From: Sorghum bicolor
Lineage: Eukaryota > Streptophyta > Magnoliopsida > Poales > Poaceae
Direction of reading: 5' to 3'
Length of the DNA: 64,000 nt
NCBI RefSeq assembly: GCF_000003195.3
Contig: NC_012878.2
Span: forward strand, 20,064,641-20,128,640
The translations under genes were made by a program, and so were the position numbers. Under the pieces are notes generated by a model. That model searched no databases. It was not told the origin of the DNA and saw only the letters and a list, made by a program, of their open reading frames with translations. Shown here piece by piece: positions 10,849-21,177 of the stretch (the stretch's first letter is position 1; each line of letters opens with the position of its first letter).

Positions 10849-11295
10849 AGCCTTAGGACAACGCCAAGCAGGGCCACAAAATACACCCGGTTCTTCATGG
10901 TCTACGGCTCTGAGGCTATCCTCCCCACAGACCTCGAGTATGGGTCACCTCGACTCAAGGCTTACAACGAGCAATCGAACAAAGAAACTCAAGAAAACGC
11001 GGTCGACCAACTCGAGGAGGCTCGAGACATGGCCCTCCTCAACTCTGCCAGATATCAGCAGAAACTCCGACGCTACCACGACAAGCACGTGCGCAAGAGG
11101 GACCTCAACGTAGACGACCTTGTCCTACGACGCCGGCAAAGCAATCAAGGACGCCACAAGCTGACTCCACCTTGGGAAGGCCCGTATGTGGTGGCCGAGG
11201 TCCTTAAGCCGGGAACGTACAAGTTGGCGGACGAAAAGGGGGCAATCTTCACCAACGCATGGAACATCGAACAGCTACGTCGATTCTACCCCTAG
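10849..11295 (+). CDS. E1 integrase C-terminal part (after nonsense codon)
   Basis: The same frame as pol continues without a further stop to 11295. It encodes the conserved MVYGSEAILPTDLEYG segment (from 10897) and the GPF/Y-like C-terminal module (PWEGPYVVAEVLKPGTYKL, about 11170-11225). It is separated from the catalytic core by one TAG. A-rich sequences with AATAAA-like motifs follow at 11350. Confidence 0.85.
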   Translation, partial: SLRTTPSRATKYTRFFMVYGSEAILPTDLEYGSPRLKAYNEQSNKETQENAVDQLEEARDMALLNSARYQQKLRRYHDKHVRKRDLNVDDLVLRRRQSNQGRHKLTPPWEGPYVVAEVLKPGTYKLADEKGAIFTNAWNIEQLRRFYP

Positions 11296-11858
11296 AAGTC
11301 CTAAACTTACGTTCCTACATTTTGTACCAAGACTTTGTAAACGAACGTATGAATAAATAAAGTCTTTCCCTCGAGCAACTTCTTTTTGTGCCTAAAATAG
11401 TTACAAGTCATAATCTCGACGTTAAAAGGGGATGCCGACCATGACCCATCATAGTCAACACCCCCTCGGGGGCTGCCAGGGGGACGACCCCCCCCCCCAA
11501 ACGTCGACAAAGCCAAGAAACTTTCAACTTTCTTTTCTTACTTAGTAAACCTTGCGCGGTTCGAGTAGCAGAGGCGCCTCGAGCCCCTCAAAGGCCGAAG
11601 AACAACGAGCCGAAGAACTCCTACGCCCCCGGGCTACGGAAACTCTACTCACTTCTTCACCATTGAGGTGATCGAGTTCGTTTCTGACGAAAGATTGAGC
11701 AGGGGGTACAGACGTAGGAACAAAGAGAAATAAAAGGACCTCGAGCGGAAAGACAAATAAGCATTTAACAATTACAAAAAGACATTGTATCACTTAGCAA
11801 CAGAATTAACAAAATATCATACAAGGGGCCCCAGGCGCCCTGAGCAGGCTCGCAGGCC
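11296..11858. other. E1 spacer between convergent pol and antisense gene
   Basis: Holds the tail-to-tail 3' ends of pol (+) and the antisense gene (-). AATAAATAAA at 11351-11360 could serve pol 3'-end formation. A C-rich block lies at 11461-11505. No ORF with recognisable content. Confidence 0.6.
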
Positions 11859-13881
11859 TCAGTCCGTGGCACGATCCTCACCGCCCTCGCCTCCACCCGA
11901 GCTAACCACGGGAGGGAGCACCTCAGGCTCAAAAAGCTTAGCCAACCTTTCCCCAGGAGCCTCCGCGTCGTCGATCAAGGCGTGGAGCCTCTCCTCGTTC
12001 TCCGCGTCGGTCTTGGAGATGTCGGTGACGAAGCCATGAGACACCACCTCCATGTCATAGGAGAAGCCCGAGCAGACAACCGCCATCGCCCGCTTCACCC
12101 CGATGTGGAGGGCATCCCGCACCCGATCTCGCAGCGTCGCGCCTATAAAGCACAGCTGGTCGACCAGGGCGTCGCCTCGAGCGTCCTCCCTCGACTCATC
12201 CATAGGCTCGACCTCCCAAGAGGTCGAGAGATCACTTATCGCCGTCCGCACTCGACGGTTCAAAGCAACCTCCGCCTCGAGCTGAGCCTTGGCGTTGCGA
12301 GCCTCGGCTTGGGCGGCCAGGAGTTCGTCCTTGAGCCCTGTAAAAGCCAATACAAAGAGACCTTAGGAAAAACTAAGCACACCTCGGAAAAAGAAATCTG
12401 ATAGAGGAAACATACCGTGTACGGTCTCCTCGAGGGCCGTGTTCTCGCCGACCAGCCTGGTGTTGGCCCCCTCGATCTCTTTGTTGGAGCGTGCCAGCTC
12501 GGTGTTGGCAACGCGGAGATCCTCGATCGCCTTGCCAGCCTGAGCAATGGCCCCACTCTTCTCCAGCAATTCTCCCTTCAGACGCTCGACGTCGTTAGAG
12601 AGACTGCGGGATCGAGCCCGCTCCGCCTCGAGATCTTCGAGGGCCTTCTTCTTGGCTTCCTCCGCGGCGCCCCTGGCGACCTCGCCGTTCACATGCTCCA
12701 CCTTCATCTTTCGGAAGGACTCTCGGAGAGAGTCCAGGTCGGATTTAAGGAGGCCCTTCTCCTTGTCCAGATCCGCGATAACGCTCTTGTAGGACAGGGC
12801 CTCCTCCCGGGCTCTGGACGTGGCCTCCTCGACCGTAAGAGCCCGCTCCCGTAGCTGCATCGTCTCCTCCTCCGCCTTCTTCGAGGCCTCTCGGGCCTCG
12901 GCCAAGGCAGCCTCCCTCGCCTTCTTCTCCTCCTCGAGTGCTATGAGATCTTTGTAAGCTTTAAGGAGCTTTTCCTGCGACTCGAGGAGTTGATCCTTGA
13001 GGTGGGGGAGCTGCTCCCAACCGCCCCTCGTGGCGTGTATGAAACTGGACTTGATGCGGGAGGTCTCTTTCATATCCTGCGAATCAAGGGTCGGATGGAT
13101 TAGAATACAGAAACCAGAAAGCACCATGAGGATTGGAGTTCGAGAAACACTTACGAAATAAGCCGGGCCGAGCCCGTTGTTGATAACGTCCGAGAGGAGC
13201 CCCACCACATGCTTCATCCAAAGGCGGAGCTCCTCGACGTGTTCCCACTTCTCCGCCTCCTTCCGATCGTCGAGGAAGATGTCGGGCTCAGACGGGTCGT
13301 GGGAGGCCCGGATACGGATGCGATCGGGGCACCAGTGCTCCATCTCCCGGTCAGCCCGCGCCTTAACGCCGCGGATGAGGCCCTCGACGGTCTCGAGGGA
13401 GCCCCCATGGCGCAGGAACAGGTCGACGAGGCATGGGAACCGTCCGTCGTCGTCCACCGTCTTCCAGGTTCCGTCCTTGGTCCCCGATGCCCCAATTTCA
13501 TCCTCCTCGGAAGGAAAGCGGTCCTCCCACGCCCGACGTCCCCGGAGGAACCCTGGGGCGATCCCGTCCATGCCGTAAATTGTCCTCTTGATCTCGGACT
13601 CGGGGTCGGGGGGCGTGCGCTTCAGGCAGGCGAGCGCCACCACTCCATCCGCTCGCCCCGGCTCTACCCGGATCGCGGCAGGTGCCCCCGGGAGGAGCCA
13701 CGCCGGGGTTGGGGGGCCGTACACCGGCAGGTCCTCCTCGCCGAGCTCTTGCGGCTCCGGTGGCACTGGCTGGGCCGGACCTTGGGGCGGAGGCTCGAGC
13801 GGTCCCTCCTCTTGGCCCGCCTGCTGCTGCTGCTGCTGTTGCTGCTGCGGTGGTTGCTGCTGCTGCTGTTGCTGCTGCGGT

Positions 13882-13913
<32 letters not shown>

Positions 13914-16182
13914 CTGCTGTTGCTGTGCCTCACGCTCCTGTGGCTGCCGCGCCGCCTCGCGCTCCCGCTGTTCATCCTCCTCCCTCTTCTTTTTCTGTTC
14001 CTCGAGGGTGCGGAGGCCGGCGGGCCAGGGAGTTGATCCCTCGACATGAGGGGTCGACGTTTCCTCCTCCATGGGGCGGGCACCCCCAGACGCTCTGTCA
14101 CCATCAGACGTGTCGCTGATGGTGATGGGTTCCCCCTCGACCCCCAATCGAGGGGGCTCGGGGGCTCCCTCTGACGCTTGCGTCTGGGGCGCCTCATCAC
14201 GAGTCGGCGGAGACGGAGTAGGCGCGGGACGAGACGGAGCCCTCTCGACGCCGGCTGGAGGTTGGGAACTGGAGGAGCCTACAAAACAAAAGGTAAGAAG
14301 GTCAGACGTTATAATAACCGACACAAGAACATCGCAAGGCCCAGAAATAAACTACGAACCTGGTTCCTTGGAGGCGGCGCCCGTTTTGAGCCTCTTTGCC
14401 ATGGATGGCTGGGCCTGCTCGAGGGTCCGCTTTAGCCTGAGAAAAGATCGGTATATGAGAAAAGATCGGCAGAGGGATAGGAAAACGGAAGCCACAACAT
14501 CGAAAGGGCTTACCCCACAGGGAGAACAGCTCGCCTCCCGCCGCCCCGATTAGCGGGTCTCGAGCCACCCCGCGTTAGGTCTCCAGGTCCCTCGAGGGCA
14601 GACGCCGGCCTAGGCGCGTCGGTTCCCGCCTGACGGGCACCAGGACTGGCGCTCCTGCGGCCGGCCTCTCCTTTCTCGGAGGCCGCGGCACGACCGCGAG
14701 TCAGTGGCCCCTTCGCCTGGGGCCTAGCCTGACCGCTCTCTCTGGGCGCCGGGGGAGGGCGCGGTGCGTCTCGACCCGTCTTGGGCGCAGGAGGTGTGTC
14801 GGCCCGGGGGCGATGAGATTCACTCGGAACCTCCCTTAACATCTCCGTCCGGGGGGCGTCGACGTCGCCTCGAGACGGTCCCTCGAGGATCCGGTCGAGA
14901 CGCGACGCCATCTCCTCGGAATCATCGCTGTCGTCGTCGTCGTCATCATCATCGTTGGGGGATTCTTCCTCAGGCTCCCCCCTCTGCCTGGATTTGGCCC
15001 GACGCGCCTCTAACACTTGACGGTCGAGGTTCTTCTTCTTCTCCCCCTTCTTGGCCGAGTCCTTGGCGGACTTTAGCTTTTCGGCGGATTGGCGCCGTTT
15101 GTCACGATCGGCCTCGTCCCCCTTTACCGGAGGCCTCGAGGACCGGACGTCGATCCGTCCCTGTCAAAATGAAGACAGACTTAGAAAAGAAAAGGAGAGG
15201 GGAAGAAAAGAAACCCAGGATCGAGGTTGCGCGCAAGAAGAAAACATACCAGGTCTATCGAGCCGGCATCTGGCCTCATGGGGAAGCCGTTAACACGCTC
15301 CGGCTGAAAATCGCCGGCAATTGCGGCCCTGACCCGGGCCGCGACTTCGTCATCCGCCGGAGCCTCGTTGGACATCCGGCACGCCTCGAGGTCCCGAGAT
15401 GGAACGCCGGGGCCCATCTCATCCATCCTCAACGGCCGAGACATCAAAGGGAGAACTCTCCGGTGATGAACGGCCGAGAGAACGAGGGCGGCGGTCAAGC
15501 CCTCTGAACGCAGCTTCTTCATGACGTCGAGGAGGGGGTCGAGCCGAGATTGGTGAACTTGGACGACGCCGTACGTCCAATTCTCCGGTCGCTCCGTGAT
15601 CAAACGCCCAGTATAGGCGGGCAGCAGGTCGTCGTCGTTCCTCAGGTAGAACCATTGGGAGTCCCAGCCGGCGTGGTTAGTCGACAGTCCCACCGGGATG
15701 TACTCGCGCGGCCTCTCCGACTTCCCCGTCTTCAGCACGAGATTGAGGCAACCCGCCCGCACAGGTTTCCTCACGCCGGTGGTCCCAGTGGGGGCGTTGA
15801 AGAGCTCGCCCCTGTAGAGATGGAGCCACAGCTCCCAGTGCGGCATCATCCCCAAGTAGCCCTCGCACACGGCGGCGAAGACCGCCGCGACGGTGATGGC
15901 GTTCGGGGAGAAGTGCTGGAGCTCCACCCCGTAGTGGAAGCAGAGGGCCCGCATGAAGCGACTCGGGGGAGCACCCAGGCCGTGGCGGTGGAACTTGGCG
16001 AACGACACCACGTAACCCTCGGGCGGCTGGGGCTCCCTGTGACTCGCTGGCGGCGCGATCCACTCCGGCGACGATAGTGAGGTACGGTGGCGCAGCAATC
16101 CCTCTTTCTCAAGCTCTAACAACCGGCGCTCCGTCATCGACGACGGGCGCCAGTCGTCGGCGGCGATGAGTCTTACAGGCAT
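11859..16182 (-). CDS. Antisense six-exon accessory gene in E1 (1306 aa, PF04195-like plus coiled coil)
   Basis: Exons inferred on the minus strand: 16182-15250, 15160-14514, 14436-14360, 14278-13155, 13076-12416, 12337-11859. Every intron (78-89 nt, one 81 nt) has GT-AG borders, and phases agree at all five junctions. The sum is 3921 nt, ending at TGA, with no internal stop. Exon 1 resembles the Pfam family named putative gypsy type transposon (PF04195): GAPPSRFMRALCFHYGVEL followed by AVCEGYLGMMPHWELWLHLY. The middle is charged and low-complexity with a nuclear-type basic stretch and a polyglutamine block. Exons 5-6 form a long Glu/Lys/Ala heptad-like coiled coil. Start: Met at 16182, because a TATA-like box sits 150 bp upstream and a farther in-frame Met (16347) precedes that box. 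Comparable antisense genes are known in Tat elements (gene23 of Grande). Molecular function is unknown. Confidence 0.85.
13823..13926 (-). repeat. CAG/CAA microsatellite encoding polyglutamine
   Basis: On the plus strand, CTG/TTG triplets with a few interruptions. In the antisense gene these read as three Gln blocks separated by Pro, followed by a QAGQEE-like transition. The mixture of CAG and CAA codons suggests the tract is not freshly expanded. Confidence 0.9.
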
Positions 16183-16330
16183 CTTGGCCGGAGAGGCGGT
16201 GGATCCGCTACTGCACGAGGAGGCGTGTGCGCGTAAGACGGAGAGAGAGCTAAGGCGGCGAGAAGGCAAAGGCAACGAGAGAATGGAAGTGAGAAGGCGG
16301 AAGGAAGAGGAACGGCGACGGCGCCACGAC

Positions 16331-16340
16331 GTATTTGTAG
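16331..16340 (-). promoter_or_regulatory. Candidate TATA box of the E1 antisense gene
   Basis: The minus strand reads CTACAAATAC, about 150 bp upstream of the Met at 16182. It would place a transcription start near 16300 with a 5' UTR of about 120 nt. The promoter would therefore be internal to the element, not in the LTR. Weak evidence because the motif is short. Confidence 0.4.
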
Positions 16341-16347
16341 GCCGCAA

Positions 16348-17110
16348 TCCGCCAACGGACAGATCCGGGAATTGAGGTAACGTCCCCCCATTAATGCGCT
16401 ACCTAACAGTCTTTCCCCCTTCACAGGCCGGGCGTTCCGAATTCCACGCCGATACAGTGTAGTAACGTCACCCGCCTAAAAAGATGCGCCCAACGGGCAG
16501 AAAGGCGAACCGTCATGGCCACTTCCTTCCCTTGTAAGCCAAGGGGCGTACCCGCGAGAGTCTCGAGAGGTCGATGGCTGGCCCGTCGAAAGGGTTCGAC
16601 AGCCGATCTCGAGCACCAGAGTCAGGGATCTCCAGCGAGCGGTCGAAGATCGAGGTCTGCCTCGAAAACTCGCTGGCGATGTCCAAGGTAGGGTCGAGAC
16701 AGTCGAGAGGAATCCCCCCGACGGGAGGCATCGAGCCGCTGGACTCTATCGAATGAGACCGGTATCCCCGACCACGTCGACCCAGCTTTATGAGAACGCC
16801 TCCGGGCTATAGCTGACCCCCTCGAAAGGGGCACAGGTTCTCACTTGGACTACCCGCTAGGAACTCGATCTGGAGTGGAAGACGCTCGCTCTATCGAGAG
16901 TACGTCGAAACCTCCTCGCAAGGCAAAGCTGATCAGAACCTTCCACCACTGGTGTCGACAGTGTCTCTGCAAATTGGGCAAAATAACCCTCGAAGGAGTT
17001 AAATACTCCCTCGAGGGCTCGGGGGCTACCCCCGCGGGGTCGCTCGCGCGCCCCCACGGAACCTCGACTGTAAAAACAAAAGTCTCCACTCGAGCGCCAG
17101 CGCTCAAATG
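16348..17110. other. E1 region between antisense promoter and 3' LTR
   Basis: Non-coding, GC-rich and dense in TCGA words (for example gtcgag/ctcgag around 16560-16600 and 16860-17095). It probably holds the upstream regulatory region of the antisense gene. No ORF with recognisable content. Confidence 0.55.
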
Positions 17111-17124
17111 GAGACTCGGGGGTT
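17111..17124 (+). other. E1 polypurine tract
   Basis: GAGACTCGGGGGTT immediately upstream of the 3' LTR start TGTCGAGG at 17127. It matches the position and purine-rich form of the plus-strand primer in Tat elements. Confidence 0.8.
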
Positions 17125-17126
17125 AC

Positions 17127-18126
17127 TGTCGAGGGTATCAACAAGGGGTACCCTCACCAATACATGTAACGACACCATCCGTACGTACATACGCGCAACC
17201 ATCGACGGCCGCAGCCTCGAAGACGGAAGTAGCGTCGAGCGAATCGATCAGGGCTCGAGCGCCAGCTGCCGTCGAATACGGAAGCGGGCTCGAGCGAATC
17301 AAGAGGCGTCGAGCGCAAGGACACTGTCCGCCGCCTGACGCGCGCAATAGAGCCAGGGCATTTAATGCACCTGACGCTTCCCCACCTAACACACGGGTCA
17401 CGGGAGACGTGATAAGGGAACAAGCATCTGTCCCATCGTTCTTTTTGCAGCCTTCCCACCAGACGACCCTGGACGTGTCAGAACGCGGGAAACGAGGATG
17501 GAACGTCTAGTCGGGACCCCCTCGAGACATCTGAAGTCAGCGCTCCAGATATCAGCACAATGTACGGCATCCGAACCTCGACCAGACAGGGATCCTTCCA
17601 GGGGACGAATTGGGCGTCGACTGACTACATCCCAACCGCTCCGCCGGGTTTGCCGTCGGGTCGTACGAGCGTACATCCGGTAAACCAATCCAAGACGGGG
17701 CGCAGAGCAGGATAACAGGGGACACGTAATCATCGCCAGGCTACCAAGACGGGACGGCTCGAGGCCACGCTGGTACGGAAGCCTCGAGTAGGTCAGCGCT
17801 CCATGCTGCTATCGACTCCTATTCTGACGCCTATACATGTACCCTGGGTCTCTCCTTGGAACTATAAAAGGAGGGACTCAGGAATAGAATGGGCGACACG
17901 ACGCTCACACGTAGTAGAGCTCCACACTTCATACCACACTTGTATTCACCCCTGTACAAGCACTTAGGTGCAAGATAATACAAACTCTCCCCCCCCGCTG
18001 GACGTAGGACCTTCTCTTGCCCGAACCAGGATAAATCTTTGTGTCTTCTTGCATCACCATCTGGGAAAGGGAGCACGCATACAAATTTACTCGTTGGTGT
18101 GACCCCCCGAGGGGAAAACACTGACA
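17127..18126 (+). repeat. E1 3' LTR
   Basis: A 1000-bp copy of 3856-4857, starting tgtcgagg and ending cactgaca. About 15 substitutions by hand (12 transitions) and C8 in place of C10. It carries the same TATA box at 17863-17870. Confidence 0.94.
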
Positions 18127-18131
18127 CCGAG
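18127..18131. repeat. E1 target-site duplication, right copy
   Basis: ccgag directly after the 3' LTR, identical to 3851-3855. Confidence 0.93.
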
Positions 18132-19477
18132 AAACCAAATGGACGACGGTGCCTTAAGGGGGCGGTGGTGAATAAATGAAACATGGCGATCCTTGAGCCC
18201 TCCTTCGTCACGGTGCCATGGGCTGTAGGACTTGACTTTTGGTTGGAGGGAGTAAAAAGTATGGGATAAAACCTAAAGCTCTCTAACCCGCGGTGCCATT
18301 AGCCCTTCAGCAAGCCACTGGCAGCAGCCCTTCTGCCATCGCCCCTTGTCTCGTCCTAGGTGCTGCCAGCCCTAAGGCTGCCGCTCCTTCTCCTCCTCCC
18401 TTTAAGTGCCCCTTCTATTCTGCCCTTAGTCCCCTCCAACAGAACAGGAAACTGACATGGAAAGATTGTTTTTTGTGTCTTGGATTATATAAAGACCTTA
18501 CCATGCATTAATTATGAAAAGAAACCATTGTTGAAACACCTTGGTATGTGGTATTAAAAACAGATGTAAGGACGTCATAGCAGCTGTGATCATTAACACA
18601 GAAAAAATGAGTACCATGCAGAGACAGAACAACAACTTGATTTGATAGGAACTGGGATTGTAACAATCTGGCCTGTGGATTGTTATACTCTGATTAGAAG
18701 CTAGGGATTGTTAAAAAAACCTTGTTCCATGGGGTAAGATAGCCCCCCCTAGGCATTCTGCATAAGATAGAAAGTAATCTTCTTGTACAAGTTGAGAAAA
18801 CCATCAAACCCCTACCCCACTCATACACAGTGTCACTGTTGCTCATGTGAGAACCTAGGCTGGTCCTTAGACCTATGCTTTGGCGTGATATAGATGAGGA
18901 GATTTTATTTAACATCAATTCTAGCCTTTGCTCCCATATCGAGTCGACTTGAGGAGTGTTAATAAAGTCACTTAAGCAACTTGGCTAGGCATCCGTTCAC
19001 AGCTGGGGCTTTGTTTATCTCGGCCTTTAGATTATAAATACCAATTCACAATCTGCATGTTAATGCAAATTGGCCCTAAGAGCATAAATTTGGTTAAGGA
19101 AATATTAGAGGCAATGTTTAATTCTTATTTGTTTGGTTTATAGTGGATATAATAAGGGTATTGGTTTTATGGAAGCGTCTAAAGTTACAATCTCTAATCT
19201 TATAAAGAATTCAACCTGTACAAATGTTATTTTGTATTTACTTGTTACCTTTCCTTATTGTGGCACAAAATTTGACTTATTCTTGTTAAGTATTTAATAA
19301 TTGTTAGCTTTTCAATTTCATAATTGCAGTGTTGTAATCACGAATTGTTGATTTGTTTGACTAGTTGACAATTATCTGTTTTTAGGTGTTTGAAATTCAT
19401 GATTACGTGAAACTTCAACGTCATCTATATTCACTACTTACTCAGTTTTGTATAACATATGTACGTTCTCTCTGCAG
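18132..19477. other. Intergenic or intronic DNA upstream of the exon at 19478
   Basis: T-rich and AT-rich, with no domain-bearing ORF. An Ala/Pro/Ser-rich 72-codon ORF at 18293-18511 could be a transit-peptide-like first exon, but nothing links it to the downstream exon. The stretch just before 19478 is pyrimidine-rich and ends CTCTCTGCAG, as expected for an intron 3' end. Confidence 0.5.
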
Positions 19478-19973
19478 AGCTATCCCTGAAGACAGTAGAA
19501 GAACGGAGTACCAAGATGCTGCTGCGAAAGCACAAGTCAAAGAGGAAACCTTGGCCTCAAAACAAGCTAATGAAGCTGAAGCGGCTGCCAGTAAATATGA
19601 AGCTGACACGAAGAAGGCACCCTTAGAAGATGCAGCTGCTACTGCTAGCCCAGTAAATGATGAACGAGCCTCTCTAGAGAACCTGTTGAGTATACCCAAA
19701 GTGATCAGTACGGATTTCTTTTGGGAGAAGTTCAGCACACAGCTTGCTGAAGTGACGACTCCTCGAACCTCGCTACAAAAGGAACCAAAGGCACAGATAG
19801 CCACTGTGCGAGGTCAGGAAAAAGCAAAGAAGCTGACACCGCGGATTGCCACTGTGAAGCCCGCCGCGCAGAAAGTGAAGCAACAATTGAAGCAGCCAGA
19901 TCCCAAACCAGAAGTGAGGCCAGTGTTTGGTGGCCTCTTCAAGCAAGAAACAGTGTATGTGGATGATGACTAA
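19478..19973 (+). pseudogene. Terminal exon of a host gene, possibly pTAC16-like (isolated fragment)
   Basis: An open frame from a good splice acceptor (AG at 19476-19477) to TAA at 19971-19973, about 165 codons. It encodes AIPEDSRRTEYQDAAAKAQ, then an Ala/Glu/Lys-rich helical stretch, KAQIATVRGQEKAKKL, a basic Pro/Lys/Gln region, and the end VFGGLFKQETVYVDDD. From memory this arrangement resembles the C-terminal tail of the plastid nucleoid protein pTAC16, but the match was not verified. No convincing upstream exons were found, and the region is flanked by retrotransposons, so it is either the 3' end of a gene split by E1 or a captured or decayed fragment. Composition is that of a normal host exon. 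Confidence 0.5.
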
Positions 19974-20301
19974 AACAAGGAGAGCCAATTTATCCTCTAC
20001 GTGATTTTTCCTGCAATATAGGAACGCTTAAAGCTGTACAAAATTTGGCTATAAGAACCCATTTGTCTGTGGATGAAGAATGATCATGTGTTACAGAACC
20101 AAATGCTGGTACAACCGAACTGATGTACACAGGAGCAAATTGTTTTTTTTTGAAACTAGCAAATTGGTTTTCTAGAAGTGTTAAATACTCCGACAGCCCT
20201 TGAATTTATAACCACTACCCCAGATCAAATTTTCCCTGTCGGTCTGTACTACTCCCCTCAGTTTGCAACCTCCGTCAGAAGCGCTTGAATGTTCCTCTGC
20301 T
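19974..20301. other. Probable 3' UTR and flank of the exon at 19478
   Basis: Non-coding AT-rich sequence following the TAA. No clear poly(A) signal could be chosen. Confidence 0.4.
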
Positions 20302-20409
20302 TAGAGCAGTTCATGCCAACCGTTGGACAAATAGGCTTTGCATTTATGTATTTTAAAAAAAATCTAAAAACACCTATGCAATGATTTGGCAATTGGGCTT
20401 TGTAATTAT
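20302..20409. mobile_element. Left half of a small TIR element split by E2 (tentative)
   Basis: AGAGCAGTTCATGCCAACCGTT at 20305-20326 is loosely the inverse of AACAGTTGGGATGCTCTT near 37541-37558, on the other side of E2. Both flank AT-rich sequence with TTTGGCAA-like words. This fits the common grass MITE type beginning AGAGCATCTCCAACAG, into which E2 inserted. The match is imperfect. Confidence 0.35.
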
Positions 20410-20414
20410 ATTAA
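20410..20414. repeat. E2 target-site duplication, left copy
   Basis: attaa before the LTR start tgttgaca, repeated exactly at 37296-37300. Confidence 0.93.
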
Positions 20415-21131
20415 TGTTGACACCGTTTTTGGACGCATACCCAGGGATCGGTAGAGTATAGATCGGCAAGATAGGGCAACAGTAACTGGTCTGCAGAGGA
20501 GTTGCCGATGAAGGTGGTTGCCGATGAAGAGACAGCTGAATGTGACTAAGTCCATGATTGGTGAAGCGTTCATGCCGATGGTCAGCGATTAGCCTTTGCC
20601 GATGGCTATGATGAGGAGTCTGTCGATGACTCGGAAGGAGAACGTGAAGGTTGCCGATTGGTCCATGGTGGTGTCCCGGTTTGTCACGAAAGGATAGTTT
20701 TGTGTTTTCCTTAGTTATTTAAATCGTTTTGTATACGGATTCTGTTTAGTTTGGAATTTGAGTCCTAGTCGTGTCTGATTGTAGCTTTTTGAGCAGGGTA
20801 TAAATGTAGACCCCAGGGCCTTGTAATGAGACATCTATCAATCAATCAAACACAAGTTTTTTCTCATATTCCAGCATCTACTTTTTCGACGACTTCGTTA
20901 TATTTTCCTTTTTACTACGAGTTCTTAGGAGTTCGTCGACTTAAGCTCGGCGTATTCTCAAGTTCCGCGTGAATACCTCATGGTCGTGACATCCGGGCGC
21001 ATCGCTATTGTCGGGACCAAAGTATTCGAGTTATCACCTTTGCCGATAGTAAGGTCAAATCGGCTGGCACGCCTTAACGTTTGAATCGGGTATTAGCCCT
21101 TTGTGTTTGCAGATCCGCTTTTGCATCAACA
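20415..21131 (+). repeat. E2 5' LTR
   Basis: 717 bp, tgttgacacc to gcatcaaca. Eight GCCGAT/ATCGGC hexamers by hand count, including two copies of GTTGCCGATGAAG at 20501-20513 and 20517-20529. A TATAAATG box lies at 20810-20817. Confidence 0.93.
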
Positions 21132-21138
21132 CATCTTT

Positions 21139-21156
21139 TGGCACGCCCGGTGGGAC
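21139..21156 (+). other. E2 primer-binding site
   Basis: TGGCACGCCCGGTGGGAC, seven bases after the 5' LTR, starting with TGG. The tRNA was not identified. Confidence 0.75.
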
Positions 21157-21177
21157 TTATTCAAGATCAAGATCAAC

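Larger units (their letters stand above)
3856..18126 (+). mobile_element. E1: complete Tat-lineage Ty3/gypsy LTR retrotransposon
   Basis: A 14,271-bp element with 1002-bp and 1000-bp LTRs, both TG...CA, a 5-bp TSD, a PBS at 4860 and a polypurine tract before 17127. Sense coding order is gag, protease, RT, gypsy RNase H, a second plant/archaeal-type RNase H, integrase (5171-11295). The second RNase H and the long 3' region with an antisense gene (11859-16182) are hallmarks of the Tat clade (RIRE2/Grande/Retand type). By hand, the LTRs differ at about 15 positions, mostly transitions, plus one C-run length change. That is about 98.5% identity, or roughly 0.6 million years at 1.3e-8 per site per year. 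Two in-frame TAG codons make this copy non-autonomous. Confidence 0.95.

Noticed and set aside
13588..14119. Plus-strand ORFs with poly-Cys, poly-Leu or poly-Ala runs
   Set aside because: They are readings of the CTG/TTG microsatellite opposite the antisense polyglutamine gene. The minus-strand frame has consistent exons and domains.
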